DNA of 42,736 nt from Vulcanimicrobiota bacterium. GTDB taxonomy: Bacteria > Vulcanimicrobiota > JAJTBE01. The notes under the pieces were generated by a model. It was not told the DNA's origin, made no database searches, and worked only from the letters and a program-made list of their open reading frames with translations. The translations under genes and the position numbers were made by a program. The stretch lies in contig JAIORV010000103.1 of the NCBI GenBank assembly GCA_021107945.1, forward strand, positions 1 through 42,736. The letters run 5' to 3'. Shown piece by piece: positions 32,581 through 40,516 of this stretch. Position 1 is the first letter of the stretch; each line of letters begins with the position of its first letter.

Positions 32581-33297
32581 TCACCATTCGAGGCCTTCCA
32601 TCTGGCCGGTTAGCTCTTTGAGTTTCTTCTCGACAATAAGTTTCTTGTTGTCCTTGCGTTTCTTGAGCATTTGCTTCAATTCTTCTATTTTCTTCGACAT
32701 TTCATTCACTTCACGGGCACGGTTTTTACTGCGGATATCGAAGATCTGATTCAATGTCTGGGTCAGCTCGGATTTTATCTCTTTCTTGCGTTTTTCATCT
32801 TTGGATTCCCTGAATTCTTTTGCAAGTTTTATCATCTTGCCGTCAAGTTTCATTTCACTCATGAGCCTGGCGTAAATTTTTGGATCTTTTTTCTTCATCA
32901 TTTCGAGGAAACTCATGTGCCTGATTCCCTCGGAAACAACCCTCAAGTAAAGTTCCGGTCTTGCAAGTTTCAAATCCTGGATTTCCCGGTACTTGTCGGG
33001 ATCATTAATCTTGAGCCATTTCTCAAATTTCTCAATCTGCTCTTTTGTCATCAGGGACATCATTAGAGCCTCTTCCTTTCCCTGTCCTTTCTGTCCGGGA
33101 TGTTGTCTCATCTTACCGGGAGGGCCGCCCCTTTTCCCCGCAGGCCTATCGATTTTGGCGGGCGGAGGTCCCTGTGCGATTGTCAGTGAAATGTCCCGGG
33201 ATGCTTCTTTTGGCGTTAGCTTTGCCAGTGCAACGGCACTCAACAGGATGGCTATGAAAACCACCACTGCCGTAATTATTAAATTTTTCCTTTTCAT
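32581..33297 (-). CDS. Exported Spy-like helical protein downstream of ECF sigma operon
   Basis: The 238-residue protein has an N-terminal membrane anchor or signal (MKRKNLIITAVVVFIAILLSAVALA), then a Pro/Gly/Lys-rich linker (about 45-75). A charged all-helical part follows, with EQIEKFEKWLKINDPDKYREIQ and ends rich in K/E. Position after a sigma and anti-sigma pair, with the Spy/CpxP-like style (exported, helical, no catalytic motif), suggests a periplasmic sensor or chaperone. The family match is not firm. The start is ATG at 33297 with AAAGGA eight bases upstream; ATG codons at 33306 and 33318 are less well placed. It is part of the operon read leftward. Confidence 0.7.
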   Translation of the reverse strand: MKRKNLIITAVVVFIAILLSAVALAKLTPKEASRDISLTIAQGPPPAKIDRPAGKRGGPPGKMRQHPGQKGQGKEEALMMSLMTKEQIEKFEKWLKINDPDKYREIQDLKLARPELYLRVVSEGIRHMSFLEMMKKKDPKIYARLMSEMKLDGKMIKLAKEFRESKDEKRKKEIKSELTQTLNQIFDIRSKNRAREVNEMSKKIEELKQMLKKRKDNKKLIVEKKLKELTGQMEGLEW

Positions 33298-33314
33298 TGA
33301 TATCATCCTTTCTA

Positions 33315-33956
33315 TCAAAATTTCTTAATTTTCTCCTCGATGCTGTCCATTTCCGCTTGAATGGAGGAATACTCCCTGTACTGCCTGCTGTTGGAATATG
33401 GCATATAGTATCCGTCCTGTCCCGGTGTAATTCCTGAGTAGAAGTCCGTCGAGTCGGAGAAGCTGATTTGTGGAAGCCATGCTACGTTTATCTCCCTTTT
33501 CACCTTCTCAATTTCCTTATCGGGGTTGACATCAAGAGCTGAGGATATACTACCTCTGGTTTCCGTTGCCGGGTGTTTTGGAGATTTGCCGGGCTTCACG
33601 GTCATATCACCCAGGTGTGTTAATATCATCATCACGCCAATCAAAAACAGCAATATTGCCGCCGCATACCTCAAGGCTCTTTGGTGGGCATATAGAAAGT
33701 CAAGGAAATAATCCCACAGTTTTTTCTTCCTTTCCCTGTATTTGGCGGCATAATCGAGGATCTTGCCTCTTGCCGACTCTGCAGGCTCCTCCGCCGGGAG
33801 TTTTTCGAGAAGATCACACGCCTGTTTCATCTCGTTGAATTCCTTGCGGCATCCCTCACAGTCGGCAATATGCTCCTCAAGCATCTTCTTATCCCTATCG
33901 GATATTTCGCCGCAGAGATATTTCACGCTAAGTTTTTGAAAATCGGTTGGTTTCAT
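33315..33956 (-). CDS. Zinc-finger anti-sigma factor
   Basis: The 213-residue protein has the zinc-associated anti-sigma motif H29-x3-C33-x2-C36 (HIADCEGC) with C15 before it, then one transmembrane helix (about 94-115) and a C-terminal extracytoplasmic domain of about 95 residues. ZAS proteins hold the sigma factor inactive at the membrane until an envelope or redox signal. The gene starts 16 bp after the sigma gene ends. The outer domain has no family I recognise, so the signal is unknown. Confidence 0.85.
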   Translation of the reverse strand: MKPTDFQKLSVKYLCGEISDRDKKMLEEHIADCEGCRKEFNEMKQACDLLEKLPAEEPAESARGKILDYAAKYRERKKKLWDYFLDFLYAHQRALRYAAAILLFLIGVMMILTHLGDMTVKPGKSPKHPATETRGSISSALDVNPDKEIEKVKREINVAWLPQISFSDSTDFYSGITPGQDGYYMPYSNSRQYREYSSIQAEMDSIEEKIKKF

Positions 33957-33972
33957 ATTATCATCCTCGGCT

Positions 33973-34548
33973 TTATGTTATAAACATGCCCGCAAGCATC
34001 TTTCTCAAATATCGCAGTGCATAGTGCATTCTTCCCAGGGCTGTGTTTAATGGTATCTCCATTGCCTCGGCAATCTCACGAAATTTCATTCCGGAGTAAT
34101 GTTTCATGATAAGAACCTGTTTTTGCTCATCAGGAAGCTTATCAATTGCAGACTTCAGTTTTTCCACAATTTCCCTTTCCACCACTTCCTGCGCCGGATC
34201 TTTTGGCGATATTCCCGGGTTTGCCGCACATGTAGTAATTCTCTTCTCATAATGCTCCATATCGCCGTCTTCCCTGAATCTTCGTTTCCTGAGATTGTCT
34301 ATTGCCAGGTTATGGGCAATCCTGAAGATGTACGATTTGAACTTACCCCGGGGGTGATATCGCTCAAGTTTTTCAATAAGTTTGCAGAATGTATCCTGGA
34401 GGATGTCGTCCGCTTCTTCCCTTGATCCCGTTATTCTCATCAGATAACCGTAGAGAGGTCCCGAATAACGGTCATATAGCACCCCCAGAGCGGATAGATC
34501 GCCTTCTCGATATTTTGCAATAAATTTGTCGTCGTCAAATTTTTCCAT
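33973..34548 (-). CDS. ECF-type RNA polymerase sigma factor
   Basis: The 191-residue sigma factor has region 2 with LYDRYSGPLYGYLMRITGSR, EEADDILQDTFCKLIEKL and FRIAHNLAIDNLRKR. Region 4 has LPDEQKQVLIMKHYSG, then FREIAEAMEIPLNTALGRM and a basic end. Regions 1 and 3 are absent, as in group 4 (ECF) factors. Stress-type control with the adjacent anti-sigma factor is likely. The gene heads the operon sigma, anti-sigma, Spy-like. AGAGAGG lies upstream of the ATG. Confidence 0.92.
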   Translation of the reverse strand: MEKFDDDKFIAKYREGDLSALGVLYDRYSGPLYGYLMRITGSREEADDILQDTFCKLIEKLERYHPRGKFKSYIFRIAHNLAIDNLRKRRFREDGDMEHYEKRITTCAANPGISPKDPAQEVVEREIVEKLKSAIDKLPDEQKQVLIMKHYSGMKFREIAEAMEIPLNTALGRMHYALRYLRKMLAGMFIT

Positions 34549-34574
34549 TCAGACCTCTCTTCTTATGAAACGAA

Positions 34575-34602
34575 TGATCGTGAAAAATATTGTAATGGTT
34601 TC
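34575..34602 (-). promoter_or_regulatory. Possible ECF-type autoregulatory promoter
   Basis: On the minus strand GAAACC (34602-34597), a 16-base spacer and CGATCA (34580-34575) lie 26 bases before the sigma factor start. The pair loosely resembles GAAC-n16-17-CGTC boxes of ECF promoters. Weak; prediction only. Confidence 0.25.
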
Positions 34603-34704
34603 ATGGATATTTTGACATTATGTTCAAAATCTCATTTAAAATTTGTGATTATATTTCAGGTCATTCCATAAGCTGTTTCTAGTTAATTGTGTCTTGTTAT
34701 TAGG

Positions 34705-34764
34705 GCGGCGGGACGCCACCCCCACCATTATAACAATGCCGGTGGCTGCGGCGTCTCGCCACAG
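34705..34764. repeat. GGCGGGACGCC imperfect palindrome, copy 2
   Basis: This is the second copy of the element at 14222-14280: GGCGGGACGCCACC, the CACCATTATAACAAT core and GGTGGCTGCGGCGTCTCGCC. It lacks the 8-bp tandem expansion of the first copy. It abuts the dispersed inverted repeat at 34769. Confidence 0.75.
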
Positions 34765-34768
34765 AAAA

Positions 34769-34868
34769 ATCGGAGAATGCCTGAAAATTGATGCAATTGA
34801 TTAACAGGAACCCTCGATATAATAAGTTCTCTGCGATCTCTGCGTTGAATTAAAAAGCATTATCCGGC
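34769..34868. repeat. Dispersed ~100-bp inverted repeat (partner at 25278-25385)
   Basis: This is the reverse complement of 25278-25385 with few differences, spanning ATCGGAGAATGCC through GCATTATCCGG. It sits between the GGCGGGACGCC palindrome and the third hairpin-array element, in a 730-bp gene-free stretch. Confidence 0.8.
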
Positions 34869-34949
34869 TTAAACCATTCTATATAAGCTGAAAGTCCGAG
34901 ATATGTGGAATTCAATTGACTTTTCCTTTTTTTATCGTTAAAATTTAAG

Positions 34950-35212
34950 TACTCACATTTCGCACATATGAATTTGTTAAGAAATAATATAAATTATTTT
35001 AAGTTGCTTGGGGTAATAATAGGTGTTTTAAGGTGTTTAAGACAACACCACAATTTATTGTGGTGAATTGAGTGTAAACCCCACCACTACAGCGTCCTAA
35101 CCACTTCAGTGGTTTATCTTATCAAGAAACCGTTGAAACGGTTGAATTGGAAGTGAGAGGTAGGTTTTATAGGCTTCTAACCACCAGATTAAAATCTGGT
35201 GCTGTCTTAAAA
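34950..35212 (+). repeat. Hairpin-array element, copy 3
   Basis: This 263-bp copy has hairpin D at 35046-35065 (CACCACAAT/ATTGTGGTG), hairpin C at 35099-35114 (AACCAC-TTCA-GTGGTT), hairpin B at 35128-35143 (AACCGTT/AACGGTT) and hairpin A at 35183-35200 (ACCAGATT/AATCTGGT). Hairpin A has a paired C-to-A and G-to-T change against copies 1 and 2. Linkers are conserved (CCCCACCACTACAGCGTCC, GGTTTTATAGGCTTCTAA). It ends about 70 bp before the E1-like gene. Confidence 0.9.
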
Positions 35213-35281
35213 GCTCGATAAGTTTATAATTAATATGAAATATGATTATAAGGCATGAGAGCAGGAACTGGAGGTTTTGTC

Positions 35282-36037
35282 TTGGAGAAGCTTACGAAAT
35301 CTGACCTGGACAGGTATGATCGGCAGATCATTATCGAAGAAATCGGCAGGCAGGGACAGGAGAAGCTGAAGAATGCCCGGGTTACCATTGTGGGCGCGGG
35401 TGGGCTTGGGTCGTCTGTCTCCATGTACCTGGTTGCGGCAGGAATCGGAGAAATTACAATTATTGACGGTGATTCCGTCAGTCTTTCAAACCTCAACCGC
35501 CAGATTTTACATGGGGAGTCAGCTATCGGGAAAAGTAAGGTTGAATCCGCCATTAGGAGATTGAAAGACATTAATTCTGATATTATCATCAAGGGAATAT
35601 GTGATAAGGTGACAGACGACAATGTACTTGCACTCATGGCTGATTCTATGGCAATAATTGACTGCCTGGACAATTTCCTGACACGATTCATATTAAACAG
35701 GGCTGCGCTTAAATTGGAGATCCCCCTGTTTTTCGGCGCATGTTACGGATTTGAAGGAAGGGTTTCAGTTATTATCCCGGGAAAGACGCCATGCCTTGAA
35801 TGTCTTTTAAAATCAATTCCACCCCCGGAAAAGGTTCCTGTGCTCGGAGCAACTCCCGGAGTAATCGGCGCCATTCAGGCTACCGAGGTTATTAAATATT
35901 TCATCGGGATAAAACCAACACTGGCCGGTAAATTGTTATTATATGACGGGAAAAATAATATGTATGAGACAATTGAAATATCAAGGGATCCGGATTGCCG
36001 GGCATGTGGGACTTCCCACGGAAGGAGAAATGAATGA
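35282..36037 (+). CDS. ThiF/MoeB/HesA-family E1-like adenylyltransferase
   Basis: The 251-residue protein has the E1 ATP-binding motif GAGGLGS (38-44), IDGD (61-64) with the acidic pair that binds ribose/Mg, and SNLNRQIL (69-76). A structural zinc site is formed by two CxxC pairs (PCLEC and DCRAC). Such proteins adenylate the C-terminal glycine of a ubiquitin-like protein (MoaD or ThiS) for sulfur transfer. The MoaD/ThiS-like partner overlaps it by ATGA. TTG at 35282 is chosen with GGAGG eight bases upstream; ATG at 35255 adds nine residues without a ribosome site. No other cofactor genes are near. Confidence 0.9.
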   Translation: MEKLTKSDLDRYDRQIIIEEIGRQGQEKLKNARVTIVGAGGLGSSVSMYLVAAGIGEITIIDGDSVSLSNLNRQILHGESAIGKSKVESAIRRLKDINSDIIIKGICDKVTDDNVLALMADSMAIIDCLDNFLTRFILNRAALKLEIPLFFGACYGFEGRVSVIIPGKTPCLECLLKSIPPPEKVPVLGATPGVIGAIQATEVIKYFIGIKPTLAGKLLLYDGKNNMYETIEISRDPDCRACGTSHGRRNE

Positions 36038-36267
36038 AAATAAAGGTAAAAATTCTCGGAGTTCTCAAAAAACCTGAAGGTAAAAGCATTTTTCAACTGG
36101 AGCTTCCTGACGGTGCAAAACTTACCGATATATATGAAAGACTTAATTATACTAAACTGGAAGCTTCATTTGTTGTGCCCGCCGTGAACGGGAAAGTAAA
36201 AAAACCTTCACATACATTAAGTGAGAACGATGAGGTTCTGCTTTCCATGACGGTCGGCGGAGGATAG
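36034..36267 (+). CDS. MoaD/ThiS-like ubiquitin-fold sulfur carrier
   Basis: The 77-residue protein has the beta-grasp outline of MoaD/ThiS: a first strand KIKVKILGVL, a DGAKLTDIYERL helix, VPAVNGKVKK, and NDEVLLSMTVGGG ending in the required glycine-glycine C-terminus. The tail has three glycines. It should be adenylated at the C-terminus by the E1-like protein just upstream, whose stop it overlaps. Whether it serves molybdopterin, thiamine or another sulfur path is open. Confidence 0.88.
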   Translation: MKIKVKILGVLKKPEGKSIFQLELPDGAKLTDIYERLNYTKLEASFVVPAVNGKVKKPSHTLSENDEVLLSMTVGGG

Positions 36268-36289
36268 ACAATAAAATTCCGGTTCGACG

Positions 36290-37621
36290 TCAGAAAATTA
36301 TATATGGCTTAATTTTCAATGTTTTTTTCAAGAGATGAGCATTAATTACCAATACAACAAGAGTGCCGAATATATTTACAAACACTGCGCCCTTCAAGCC
36401 AAACAGGTATATCAATGCAACAGCCAGGACGATACTGATTAACAATCCGGCTACATTTATTTTCAACATCGTTTTTTCATTTCCCGAATAGCTCAGAAAT
36501 GGGATAACCATCTGCAAGGGGCTCATGATACTTCCGAATACAATCATAATAATTAACAGGTAGTAGTAAGGCACATATTCCGGTCCGAAATGTCCCAGAA
36601 GCTTTTTTCCCCAGAGAATTACTACGATGCAAACAATGAGATTGACGAGTGCTATAAAAGCAAAAGACTTATTATATATCTTCTGAAGTCTTATGTAGTT
36701 TCTTTCCTTTACAAGAGGAGCGACAAACGGGTTAACTACAGCTTTTACAGCCTGTATTATCAAAAAAACACCACTATAAATAACACTCATAGCAGCAAAT
36801 ATACCGACATTATTCTCGTTACCGGGCATTATTTCAAGAGTAATAATCTCTACATTCGTAAGAGTAAAAGTTACAAAAGAAGATAGCATTAACGGAATAG
36901 CAACGGCCCCCCAGTCCTTTATATCAAACAGGGGCTTTTCCCTTAATACGGTATCAGGGACGTAGTGAAAAATAATATACACATCGATTATTACCACAAC
37001 CATCATCGCACAGAATAAACCTATAAATATAAGATGATTTTCCAGGTCGATGTTGGCTCTTACAACGAAAAGAACAAATGCAAATAAAATTATGGGGCTT
37101 ATAACTGCATCAGGTATTCTGGAAATATTTTGCTTGCCTATACACTCAATAATCCTGAGCAACAGAAATGACAACGCCAGAAAAGGAACGAGAAATATCA
37201 TATAACTGACAGGATGATAATTCTTGATAACTGACAATTCTTTGCCCAGAAAAGTCAGGGTATTATATGTGATAAGCCCTGATAAACAAATAATTATTAT
37301 ACTGGTGAGCAAGAGAATTATCAGGTAGTGCTGTATGTACCCCTTGAAAAAATTCCATTTGCTCTCTTTCACATAATTGGGCACAAACCGGGGAATGGCG
37401 TCCCCTCCCCCGAGCAAAGCAAGCGTGGCAAGAATTTGAGCAATCGATATTGCAAATTTGAAGTCGCCATATTCCGCCTGGCTCAGGTTGCGGGCAATTA
37501 ATGAATTAAGAATATAAGTAAAAAGAAAACCTACTATGATTACAGTGAATACAAAAATATATGATTTCACACCACGTTGGGGGTGGAAATTTGCTTTCTT
37601 TTCATTTTTTTCTGTCTGCAT
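36290..37621 (-). CDS. Polysaccharide flippase (MOP/Wzx-type)
   Basis: The 443-residue membrane protein has about twelve to fourteen hydrophobic helices and the MATE/MOP superfamily character of polysaccharide biosynthesis (Wzx, RfbX) flippases. Examples are the first helix after KSYIFVFTVIIVGFLF, then SLIARNLSQAEYGDFKFAISIAQ, the usual A-R-x-L-x-x-x-x-Y-G motif at the loop after TM1. These move undecaprenyl-linked repeat units across the inner membrane. No glycosyltransferase cluster lies beside it, unlike most wzx genes. AAGGAAACGG lies upstream of the ATG. It is convergent with the E1-UbL pair. Confidence 0.85.
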   Translation of the reverse strand: MQTEKNEKKANFHPQRGVKSYIFVFTVIIVGFLFTYILNSLIARNLSQAEYGDFKFAISIAQILATLALLGGGDAIPRFVPNYVKESKWNFFKGYIQHYLIILLLTSIIIICLSGLITYNTLTFLGKELSVIKNYHPVSYMIFLVPFLALSFLLLRIIECIGKQNISRIPDAVISPIILFAFVLFVVRANIDLENHLIFIGLFCAMMVVVIIDVYIIFHYVPDTVLREKPLFDIKDWGAVAIPLMLSSFVTFTLTNVEIITLEIMPGNENNVGIFAAMSVIYSGVFLIIQAVKAVVNPFVAPLVKERNYIRLQKIYNKSFAFIALVNLIVCIVVILWGKKLLGHFGPEYVPYYYLLIIMIVFGSIMSPLQMVIPFLSYSGNEKTMLKINVAGLLISIVLAVALIYLFGLKGAVFVNIFGTLVVLVINAHLLKKTLKIKPYIIF

Positions 37622-38094
37622 CCGTGCCGTTTCCTTCTGTTACCGATGATATGATGCTTGATTATCCGGCATTTGAGGAGAATGTAACATTGTCAAAGCA
37701 TTCAGAATATTTGCCAACAAATCAAGTTCTTGGTATCAATCCCTGCGTGGAATTATATTGCGGGTAATTGGGCGGCACATTTTGCCTGCTTGTGATAATG
37801 CCTTGAGATTGATTTCGTTTAAACCTGAAATCTTCCCTGCCATTTTGGGCATATGGCTTCTTTTTTCTTCTGAAGATAGGACTAAATGCTCACTTTGATT
37901 ATCCTGATTTACTGAAAAAAGCTTAAAAGTGGTAAACTGGAAACTGGAGAAGGGAGATGGGATATGGGATATGTCCCCCCTTCGAACTCAGCGTTAAAAA
38001 AACAATAAGCCCTTTGCGTTCTCCGCGTTCTTTGCGGTAAAAAAACTCCGTGTCCTCCGTGTCCTCTGTGGTAAAAGAAACTCAGGATTCGCTC
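37622..38094. other. Gene-free stretch with a few repeat modules
   Basis: This 473-bp gap has a unique first two thirds with no convincing frame, then GGAAACTGGAGAAGGGAGATG words and a CTTTGCGGTA/CTCCGTGTCCTCTGTGG module (37990-38085). A 38-codon minus-strand frame near 37850-37740 has no good ribosome site and is not supported. Confidence 0.5.
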
Positions 38095-39324
38095 TTAAAA
38101 ATATCTCGTAATTGTCTTCTTTATTACTTCCGCCGCAACATCAACCGAATTTATTTCCACATACTCCCCGGCCTGGTGCTCGTTTCCGCCTACGGGAGGG
38201 ATTACAATTACGGGCATCAACATTGCGAAATAGTTCTCATCTGCGTTTGATTTTCCATAGCATATTTCGGGCTCCATATTCAGAACTTCCCTCACGGCGG
38301 ATTCTGCAGACATAACAAGGTGATTACTTTCATCTATTTTATATGGCTCATTAAATGGAGTCTTTCGAAAATGAAACTTCTTCCTGTCTTCTTCCGATAG
38401 CTTTCTCGGATCTATCAACTTGAAAGACGGAAATGAACCGCTCTTTGTTTTGCCGGAATATTTGCTGTTTTCCCTCGATAATATTTCCTCAATCTGTTTA
38501 TATATTGTTACGGAAGTCTGCGGGATCGAATAAAGAAAATCGAACCATACCATGCATTCCTCAGGAGTCGATAAACCTCCAATTTCCGAGTTAATATATG
38601 TTGTGGAGACATTTCCCGGCGGGAGATCGGGATCATTGCCGGTATCAATTTTCTCAACATCTTCGATCAATTTCAGTGCGTATTTTATGGGATTTACGGC
38701 ATGCTCCGGTGTGGAGGCATGAGCCGCCTTTCCCTTGATCCTGACACCGGCCCTGCATCGTCCATGCCTTCCGAGTAAAAGTTTGCCCAGGCGGGCGGGA
38801 GTCCTGCCGGTTCCCACTTCCGGGACAATACAGGCGACACAATCCTTAACAAAATCCGATTTCAACAGGACATACGCCCCGGCGGAATCGCATTCCTCAT
38901 CAACACCAAATGCGACCTTTATCTTATATCCATGGGGCTTAATATCTTCGACCGCCTTGAGAATTGCCACGATCCCCGCTTTCATGTCATCGGAGCCAAG
39001 CCCGATTAATCTGCCGTCTTTCTCGACAGGCGAGTAAGGATCCAGCCCCATATCGCTCCATGCCTTAACCGGGGGAACCGTGTCCATGTGGGCATAAAGA
39101 AGGATGCTTTTATCGCCGTCTCCCTTTTCTCCCAGGATGTTATAATGAACAAGGTCTTTCATCTGTCCGTCGATCTTTGCGGTTCTTTTCACTTCCTGAC
39201 GATATGCCGAAAACCCCATTTCTTGTAGTTGGTTGAAGAGAAATTCCGATATTTCCTCTTCATGAAAAAATGGGGACGGAATTGAAATCAGCTTTTTTAA
39301 TAGTTTTATTGTATCAATTGTCAC
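38095..39324 (-). CDS. M20-family zinc peptidase/deacylase
   Basis: The 409-residue protein has the M20 (ArgE/DapE/CPG2) motifs: first zinc ligand H79 in LLYAHMDTVPP with catalytic D81, bridging D112 or D113 in GSDDMKAG, general-base E143-E144 in VDEECDSAG, E in VPEVGTG, and the C-terminal histidine in NEHQAGEYV. The family cleaves amide bonds of dipeptides or N-acyl amino acids; the substrate here is unknown. There is no signal peptide. GTG is the start, with GGAGAT eight bases before it. Its start overlaps the last 11 bp of the broken HEPN gene. Confidence 0.9.
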   Translation of the reverse strand: MTIDTIKLLKKLISIPSPFFHEEEISEFLFNQLQEMGFSAYRQEVKRTAKIDGQMKDLVHYNILGEKGDGDKSILLYAHMDTVPPVKAWSDMGLDPYSPVEKDGRLIGLGSDDMKAGIVAILKAVEDIKPHGYKIKVAFGVDEECDSAGAYVLLKSDFVKDCVACIVPEVGTGRTPARLGKLLLGRHGRCRAGVRIKGKAAHASTPEHAVNPIKYALKLIEDVEKIDTGNDPDLPPGNVSTTYINSEIGGLSTPEECMVWFDFLYSIPQTSVTIYKQIEEILSRENSKYSGKTKSGSFPSFKLIDPRKLSEEDRKKFHFRKTPFNEPYKIDESNHLVMSAESAVREVLNMEPEICYGKSNADENYFAMLMPVIVIPPVGGNEHQAGEYVEINSVDVAAEVIKKTITRYF

Positions 39325-39732
39325 TGTCGGTATCTCCGATCTTCTGTTGGATTATTTTTTCCACCTCGTTGATAAATTCTATCATCTTATCATAATAAGC
39401 ATCCACCTGTTCCCTGGTGAATGTCACAAAGTCCTTATAGTCGCCGTCTATTCTTAAATTAAATGTTTTTTCGAAAATACTCTTCCAAGCTCCCTTTCAA
39501 CGATTCCTGTTATTACATAATTTTTATTAAAATATCCAATCAACTTTCCATGCTTCGATGTGGAGAATTCATCGCAAAGACACAATGCAGATGCAATATA
39601 AAACATTCCATAGTATATTCTCGAAATTGCGGCGGAATATTTTTTTACATTGACCAGAGCTTTGACTTCTTCTTTTGCATCCTTCGCCCTCTCTATACGG
39701 TAAAGCACCATTTCCCTTATCTCATTTTTCAC
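39314..39732 (-). pseudogene. HEPN-domain toxin-like gene with a frameshift (paralogue of 40100-40516)
   Basis: The first 85 residues (GTG start, coupled to the MNT gene by GTGA) match the intact paralogue: SRIYYGMFYIASALCLCDEF, then STSKHGKLIGYFNKNYV. Near 39465 the frame is lost at a T-run and A-run and ends in RVFSKKHLI. One base added at the T-run would restore the reading RIDGDYKDFVTFTRE... and the shared end KIIQQKIGDTDSDN at 39314. HEPN proteins of such pairs are RNA-cutting toxins held by the MNT antitoxin. The break could be real or a sequencing or assembly error. Confidence 0.8.
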
Positions 39733-40055
39733 TTGATCCTCACTCCAGTTGCAAAAATATTTTTAACGAGAGGCATCTCCTGGTAAATGGATTTATTTAA
39801 TTGATCTTGTGAGAAAATCTTTATATCAAGTACGAGATCATATTCAATCCCAAAATCAATTAATATGTTCATTATATTTTCTCTAAATTTCCAGTTTTTT
39901 TCTTTACTGAAAATTGTAGCAATATCACAATCGGAATCGGGATTGAATTTTTTTACCTGTGAGCCAAACAGGTATAACTTCTGGAAATCATCGGGGTATT
40001 CTTCCTCAAGTGTTTTCTTCATTTCCAGGAGTGCTTTTCTCAATTTTTTATCCAT
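39729..40055 (-). CDS. MNT-type nucleotidyltransferase (antitoxin-like), pair 1
   Basis: The 108-residue protein is a minimal nucleotidyltransferase with LFGSQVKKFNPDSDCDIATIF, the G-S-x10-D-x-D active-site pattern, and a third acidic strand YDLVLD. In HEPN-MNT pairs it acts as antitoxin, in some cases by AMPylating the HEPN toxin. GGGAGG precedes the ATG and the stop overlaps the HEPN start. Its first 50 residues are nearly identical to those of pair 2 while the rest differs. Confidence 0.85.
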   Translation of the reverse strand: MDKKLRKALLEMKKTLEEEYPDDFQKLYLFGSQVKKFNPDSDCDIATIFSKEKNWKFRENIMNILIDFGIEYDLVLDIKIFSQDQLNKSIYQEMPLVKNIFATGVRIK

Positions 40056-40099
40056 TGGAATGTACCTCCCTGAATCTGCAGTCCCTGAGACTTAAAGTG

Positions 40100-40516
40100 T
40101 CAATTGTCACTGTCGGTATCTCCGATCTTTTGTTGGATAATTTTTTCCACCTCGTTGATAAATATCTTCACAATCTTCAAATACTCAATTACTTCTTTTT
40201 CCTTGAACTCGACAAAATCCCCATAATCCCCCTTTTTCCTCAATTCAAATGAAATGTTAAAGAATTTACCTATTTCTTGATCAATAATCCCGCTCTTTAC
40301 ATAATTCCGATTAAAATATCCAATTAATTGGCCATGTTTTGAGGTGGAAAAATCGTCACATAAGCCAAGGGCGTTTGCAATGTAAAATGCGCTATAATAT
40401 ATTCTATTAATTGCGCCACTGAATTTTTTCACATTAATCAATGCTTCCACTTCAATAACACAATCCTTTGCTTTTTGAATTCGATATTTTATGAGTTCTT
40501 TTCTTGGATCGTTCAT
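40100..40516 (-). CDS. HEPN-domain protein (toxin-like), pair 2
   Basis: The 138-residue all-helical protein is a COG1895-type HEPN: NRIYYSAFYIANALGLCDDF, then STSKHGQLIGYFNRNYVKSGIID and an acidic-basic C-terminal helix. It is the intact counterpart of the broken gene at 39314-39732. HEPN domains in such pairs are likely ribonucleases or RNA binders. It overlaps the MNT gene by ATGA. Confidence 0.87.
   Translation of the reverse strand: MNDPRKELIKYRIQKAKDCVIEVEALINVKKFSGAINRIYYSAFYIANALGLCDDFSTSKHGQLIGYFNRNYVKSGIIDQEIGKFFNISFELRKKGDYGDFVEFKEKEVIEYLKIVKIFINEVEKIIQQKIGDTDSDN

Noticed and set aside
37740-37860. 38-codon minus-strand frame in the 37622-38094 gap
   Set aside because: No good ribosome site, no recognisable motif, and too short to support.
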